Assembly (NCBI RefSeq): GCF_002198735.1
Contig: NZ_MWLO01000145.1
Location: 74,085-138,084 of the forward strand
Length of the DNA stretch: 64,000 nucleotides
DNA from: Ideonella sp. A 288
GTDB taxonomy: Bacteria > Pseudomonadota > Gammaproteobacteria > Burkholderiales > Burkholderiaceae_C
Direction of reading: 5' to 3'
Below are positions 60,551-64,000 of the stretch, in pieces. How positions within the stretch are numbered: position 1 is the first letter of the stretch; each line of letters opens with the position of its first letter. The position numbers were made by a program, and so were the translations under genes. A model generated the notes under the pieces. That model did not search any database. It saw only the letters and a list, made by a program, of their open reading frames with translations, and was not told the DNA's origin.

Positions 60551-61786
60551 TCAGTCCGCCTGCTTGCGCAGGAAGGCCGGGATCTCGATCTCGTCCATGC
60601 CGTTGGAGCTGAGCGCCTCCACCTTGGCCGCGGCCTGCGTGCGGGCGCTGCGCCACACGCTGGGCGTGGACAGCCCGCTGTAGTCGTGCTGCACCGGCCC
60701 ACCCGTGTGGCCGACGTTCATCGGCTGCGGCGCCACGTTGTTGAGGATCGGCAGGTTGTCGGTGCCGGTGCGCAGCGCCGGGGTCTGCTGGGCCGTCGGC
60801 GGCACCACCGTCAGCGGTTGCAGGGCCGGCCGCGTGCGCGACAGGCCGGTGGCGATGACGGTGACGCGCAACTGGTCGCCCAGGCCCTCGTCGTAGGCCG
60901 CGCCGAAGATGATGTGCGCGTCCTCCGCGGCATAGCGGCGGATGGTGTTCATCGCCGCCTTGCTCTCGCTGAGCTTGAAGTTGTTGCGGTTGGCCGCGAT
61001 CAGCACCAGCACGCCGCGCGCGCCCGACAGGTCGATGCCCTCGAGCAGCGGGCAGGCCACCGCCGCCTCGGCAGCCTTGGTGGCGCGGTCGGGGCCGCCG
61101 GCCTGCGCGGTTCCCATCATCGCCTTGCCGGGCTCGCTCATCACCGTCTTCACGTCCTCGAAGTCGACGTTGACGAGGCCGTGCATGTGGATGATGTCGC
61201 TGATGCCGCCGACGGCGTTCTTCAGCACGTCGTTGGCGTGCGCGAACGCCTGGTCCTGCGTGACGTCGTCGCCCAGCACCTCGAGCAGCTTTTCGTTGAG
61301 CACCACGATCAGGCTGTCGACGTTGGCCTCGAGCTCGGTGGTGCCGGCATCGGCCTGCTTCATGCGGCGCGGGCCTTCGAAGTCGAAGGGCTTGGTCACC
61401 ACACCGACGGTGAGGATGCCCATCTCCTTGGCCACGCGGGCCACGATGGGCGCCGCGCCGGTGCCGGTGCCGCCGCCCATGCCGGCGGTGATGAACACCA
61501 TGTGCGCGCCGTCCAGCGCCTGGCGCACGCGCGATTCGGCCTCTTCGGCCGCGGCCTTGCCCTTCTCGGGCTTGCCGCCGGCGCCCAGGCCGTTGTCGCC
61601 CAGCTGGATCAGCTGGTGCGCGCTGGACCGGTTGAGCGCCTGCGCATCCGTGTTGGCGCAGACAAACTCCACCCCTTGCACCCCCTGGCCGATCATGTGC
61701 TCGACGGCGTTGCCGCCGCCTCCGCCCACGCCCACCACCTTGATGCGGGTGCCCTGGTCGAACTCTTCGATCATCTCGATAGGCAT
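60551..61786 (-). CDS. ftsZ: Cell division protein FtsZ
   Basis: FtsZ is the tubulin-like GTPase that forms the division ring. The 411-residue product has the GTP-binding loop GMGGGTGTGAAP, the NTDAQAL and LNEKLLEVLG regions, the synergy loop NVDFEDVKTVM, a variable linker and the conserved C-terminal peptide IEIPAFLRKQAD that binds FtsA and other partners. A strong AAAGGAGAG site precedes ATG 61786. It follows ftsA by 95 bases. Confidence 0.98.
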   Translation of the reverse strand: MPIEMIEEFDQGTRIKVVGVGGGGGNAVEHMIGQGVQGVEFVCANTDAQALNRSSAHQLIQLGDNGLGAGGKPEKGKAAAEEAESRVRQALDGAHMVFITAGMGGGTGTGAAPIVARVAKEMGILTVGVVTKPFDFEGPRRMKQADAGTTELEANVDSLIVVLNEKLLEVLGDDVTQDQAFAHANDVLKNAVGGISDIIHMHGLVNVDFEDVKTVMSEPGKAMMGTAQAGGPDRATKAAEAAVACPLLEGIDLSGARGVLVLIAANRNNFKLSESKAAMNTIRRYAAEDAHIIFGAAYDEGLGDQLRVTVIATGLSRTRPALQPLTVVPPTAQQTPALRTGTDNLPILNNVAPQPMNVGHTGGPVQHDYSGLSTPSVWRSARTQAAAKVEALSSNGMDEIEIPAFLRKQAD

Positions 61787-61881
61787 GTGACTCTCCTTTG
61801 TACGTCTGTAGCAGTTGCCATGTGAATGCGGATAAAACCCAAAGAGCGTGGAACGTGGACCGTTCCTTGTGTTCGTGGTCG

Positions 61882-63114
61882 TCAGAAGTTGCCGAGAAAC
61901 CAGTCCTTGGCGCGGCCGAACAGCGTCTGCACCGAGCCGGCCTGCTGCGCCACCTTGAGGCCCCGCAGGCGGGCCATGCGGGCCTCCTCGAGCAGGCCCA
62001 TCACCGTGGCCGAGCGCGGGTTGGCCACCATGTCGAACAGCGGGCCGCTGTAGGTCGGCAGGCCCTTGCGCACCGGCTTGAGGAAGATGTCCTCGCCCAG
62101 TTCCACCATGCCCGGCATGACGGCCGAGCCCCCGGTGATCACGATGCCCGAGGACAGCAGTTCCTCGTAGCCCGATTCGCGGATGACCTGGTGCACCAGC
62201 GAATAGATCTCTTCCACGCGCGGCTCGATCACGCCGGCCAGCGCCTGGCGGCTGAGCATGCGCGGCGCGCGGTCGCCCAGGCCCGGCACCTCGAGGTTCT
62301 CGCTCGGGTCGGCCAGCAACTGCTTGGCCACGCCGTACTCGACCTTGATCTCCTCGGCGTCCTTGGTGGGCGTGCGCAGCGCCATCGCGATGTCGCTGGT
62401 GATCAGGTCGCCGGCGATCGGGATCACCGCGGTGTGGCGGATGGCGCCGTCGGTGAAGATGCTCACGTCGGTGGTGCCGGCGCCGATGTCGACCACGGCC
62501 ACGCCGAGGTCCTTCTCGTCGTCGGTCAGCACCGCCGCGGCGGCGGCGCTGGGGTTGAGCACCAGGCGCTCCACCTCGAGGCCGCAGCGGCGCACGCACT
62601 TCAGGATGTTCTCGGCCGCGCTCTGCGCGCCGGTGACGATGTGCACCTTCACCTCGAGCCGGCTGCCGCTCATGCCGATCGGCTCTTTCACCTCGTGGCC
62701 GTCGATCACGAATTCCTGCGGCTCGACCAGCAGCAGGCGCTGGTCGTTCGGGATGTTGATGGCCTTGGCCGTCTCGACGACGCGGCTCACGTCCACCGGT
62801 GTCACCTCGCGGTTGTCGCGCACGATGACCATGCCCGTGGAGTTCTGGCCGCGGATGTGGCTGCCGGTGATGCCGGTGTAGACCTTCTCGATCTTGCAGG
62901 CGGCCATCATCTCGGCCTCCTTCAGCGCCTGCTGGATGCTCTGCACGGTGGCGTCGATGTTGACGACCACGCCGCGCTTGAGCCCGTGCGTGGGCGCCAC
63001 GCCCAGCCCGGCCAGGCGAAGTTCTCCGCCGGGCATCACCTCGGCGGCCACCACCATCACCTTGGCGGTGCCGATGTCGAGCCCGACGACCAGATCGTTG
63101 TACTGTTTGGCCAT
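61882..63114 (-). CDS. ftsA: Cell division protein FtsA
   Basis: FtsA is the actin-like protein that tethers FtsZ to the membrane. The 410-residue product has the actin phosphate loops LVVGLDIGTAKVMVV and VVDIGAGTTDVSIF, the family's 1C domain, the ATP-site strand ITGGSAVMPGM, and a C-terminal amphipathic helix (SVQTLFGRAKDWFLGNF) for membrane binding. It follows ftsQ by 8 bases. Confidence 0.98.
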   Translation of the reverse strand: MAKQYNDLVVGLDIGTAKVMVVAAEVMPGGELRLAGLGVAPTHGLKRGVVVNIDATVQSIQQALKEAEMMAACKIEKVYTGITGSHIRGQNSTGMVIVRDNREVTPVDVSRVVETAKAINIPNDQRLLLVEPQEFVIDGHEVKEPIGMSGSRLEVKVHIVTGAQSAAENILKCVRRCGLEVERLVLNPSAAAAAVLTDDEKDLGVAVVDIGAGTTDVSIFTDGAIRHTAVIPIAGDLITSDIAMALRTPTKDAEEIKVEYGVAKQLLADPSENLEVPGLGDRAPRMLSRQALAGVIEPRVEEIYSLVHQVIRESGYEELLSSGIVITGGSAVMPGMVELGEDIFLKPVRKGLPTYSGPLFDMVANPRSATVMGLLEEARMARLRGLKVAQQAGSVQTLFGRAKDWFLGNF

Positions 63115-63122
63115 GTGGTGTC

Positions 63123-63926
63123 TTATCGCTTGCGCGCCGGGGCAGCCGGCAACTGGGTGATCACGCCCTTCAGACGCACGGCGTAGCCGTCGGTGTGTCG
63201 AAGGTCGGCGTATTCGAGGGGCCGTTGGTAGGTGCCGGTGACCTGCGACACCGTGCGCACGAAGCGCTCGGCCCGGGCAATCACTTCGTCGTCGCTGCCG
63301 CGGCCGAGTTCGAGCGTGGCGCCGCCTTCGAGCTCGGCGCGCCACGAGCCGCGGCCCGACAGGTGCAGCGCCTCGACGTCGCCGGCGTCCAGGCGCACCA
63401 GCACCGGCGACAGGCGGCGGTGCAAGGCCAGCATGCGCGCGGCGCTGGCATCGGGGCCGGCCAGTCGCGGCAGGGCTTCGTCCTCGACATCGCCGGTGTT
63501 GGCCTCGAAGACCTCGCCGAAGCTGTTGACCAGCCGGTCGTTGCCGTCGTCGGCCACCCACAATGCCGCAACGCGGTGTTCCTCGAGCCGAACCGCCAGC
63601 CGGTTGGGCCAGACGCGCCGCACCACCGCGTGACGCACCCAGGGCACCGACTCGAAGGCCGCGCGCGCCTGCTGCAGGTCGAGGCTGAAGAAGTTGCCCG
63701 CCAGCCGCGGCGCCGCATTGGCGCGGATGGTGCTGACGCTGTTGCGCGCGGTGTCGCCCTCGATCTGGATGGAGCGCAGCGCAAACAGCGGCAGCCTCGC
63801 CAGCCACAGCGCCGCGGTGGCCCCCAGCGCCAGCACCGCCAGCACGGCCACCCAACGCGCGGTGGCGTTGAGCAGGCGCACGTCGTGCGGCAACTCGATG
63901 GGGGGGCGGGCGGCGAGCGTGACCAT
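63123..63926 (-). CDS. ftsQ: Cell division protein FtsQ
   Basis: FtsQ is a single-pass inner-membrane protein linking early and late division proteins. The 267-residue product has a short cytoplasmic tail, one membrane helix (WVAVLAVLALGATAALWL), a POTRA domain starting LFALRSIQIEGD with FFSLDLQQARAAFESVPWV, and the beta domain ending in VRLKGVITQLP. It follows ddl by 4 bases. Confidence 0.95.
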   Translation of the reverse strand: MVTLAARPPIELPHDVRLLNATARWVAVLAVLALGATAALWLARLPLFALRSIQIEGDTARNSVSTIRANAAPRLAGNFFSLDLQQARAAFESVPWVRHAVVRRVWPNRLAVRLEEHRVAALWVADDGNDRLVNSFGEVFEANTGDVEDEALPRLAGPDASAARMLALHRRLSPVLVRLDAGDVEALHLSGRGSWRAELEGGATLELGRGSDDEVIARAERFVRTVSQVTGTYQRPLEYADLRHTDGYAVRLKGVITQLPAAPARKR

Positions 63927-63930
63927 GGGC

Positions 63931-64000
63931 TCAGGCGGGCGCCACCTCGCTGTCGAGCGTGGCCGCTGCCAGCAACTGCAGGCACAGCGCCTCGTAGGAC
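63931..64000 (-). CDS. ddl: D-alanine--D-alanine ligase, C-terminal end (partial)
   Basis: The last 22 codons read SYEALCLQLLAAATLDSEVAPA and end in TGA at 63931-63933. The SYE-x-L-C-L start of this segment is the conserved final helix of Ddl. Its position directly before ftsQ is the standard division-cluster arrangement. The start is beyond the window. Confidence 0.8.
   Translation of the reverse strand, partial: SYEALCLQLLAAATLDSEVAPA

Overview
The window is very GC-rich (mostly about 70% or more), densely coded and has the gene content of a betaproteobacterium of the order Burkholderiales, close to the Rubrivivax/Leptothrix/Ideonella/Piscinibacter type. The arguments are gene order and family: argB-nucleotidase-slmA, hisI-hisE-HIT-tatABC, dusB-fis-purH, a phasin of polyhydroxyalkanoate granules, a PEP-CTERM protein and the end of the division cluster (ddl-ftsQ-ftsA-ftsZ ... 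lpxC). I saw no rRNA, tRNA, IS element or CRISPR array. With the starts chosen here no gene-free gap exceeds 300 bases; the largest are 15119-15395 and 49706-49974.

Layout. 1-13000 is housekeeping: the end of mscL, a DUF1631 protein, pdxA and a Nif3-like protein, an HtrA-type protease, the Tat translocase with histidine genes, a Nudix/ATPase pair, the phosphoesterase pdeM, slmA and argB. 13100-18800 concerns lipids and storage: an alcohol-forming fatty acyl-CoA reductase, a PEP-CTERM protein, a phasin and a patatin-like lipase. 18800-27750 holds an M32 carboxypeptidase, a YqaA-like protein, dusB-fis, purH, an acyltransferase/CdsA-like pair, a TauE-type transporter, ruvC and a lower-GC glycosyltransferase.

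27800-56000 is the accessory half. It holds a two-component system; a catabolic-looking block (coniferyl-aldehyde-dehydrogenase-like enzyme, two related exported proteins of unknown family, one of them frameshifted, a DUF1302 outer-membrane protein and a response regulator without its phospho-acceptor Asp); a clostripain-like peptidase with a TPR regulator; a type I secretion pair with an RTX protein; and an ECF sigma factor with a transmembrane Ser/Thr kinase. 56000-64000 is lpxC and the division genes, with a heme-sensor/FecR-like/kinase trio inserted between ftsZ and lpxC.

The most notable find is a shared upstream element, TGGCGGAT-N13-TGCGTG on the minus strand (four exact copies, one with a single mismatch). 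It lies 31-49 bases before the starts of five genes: the transmembrane kinase, its membrane-protein neighbour, two paralogous small proteins 22 kb apart and an exported LolA-like protein. The ECF sigma gene directly precedes the kinase. I infer a sigma/kinase-controlled regulon serving the cell envelope; what it senses and what the small proteins do is not known to me.
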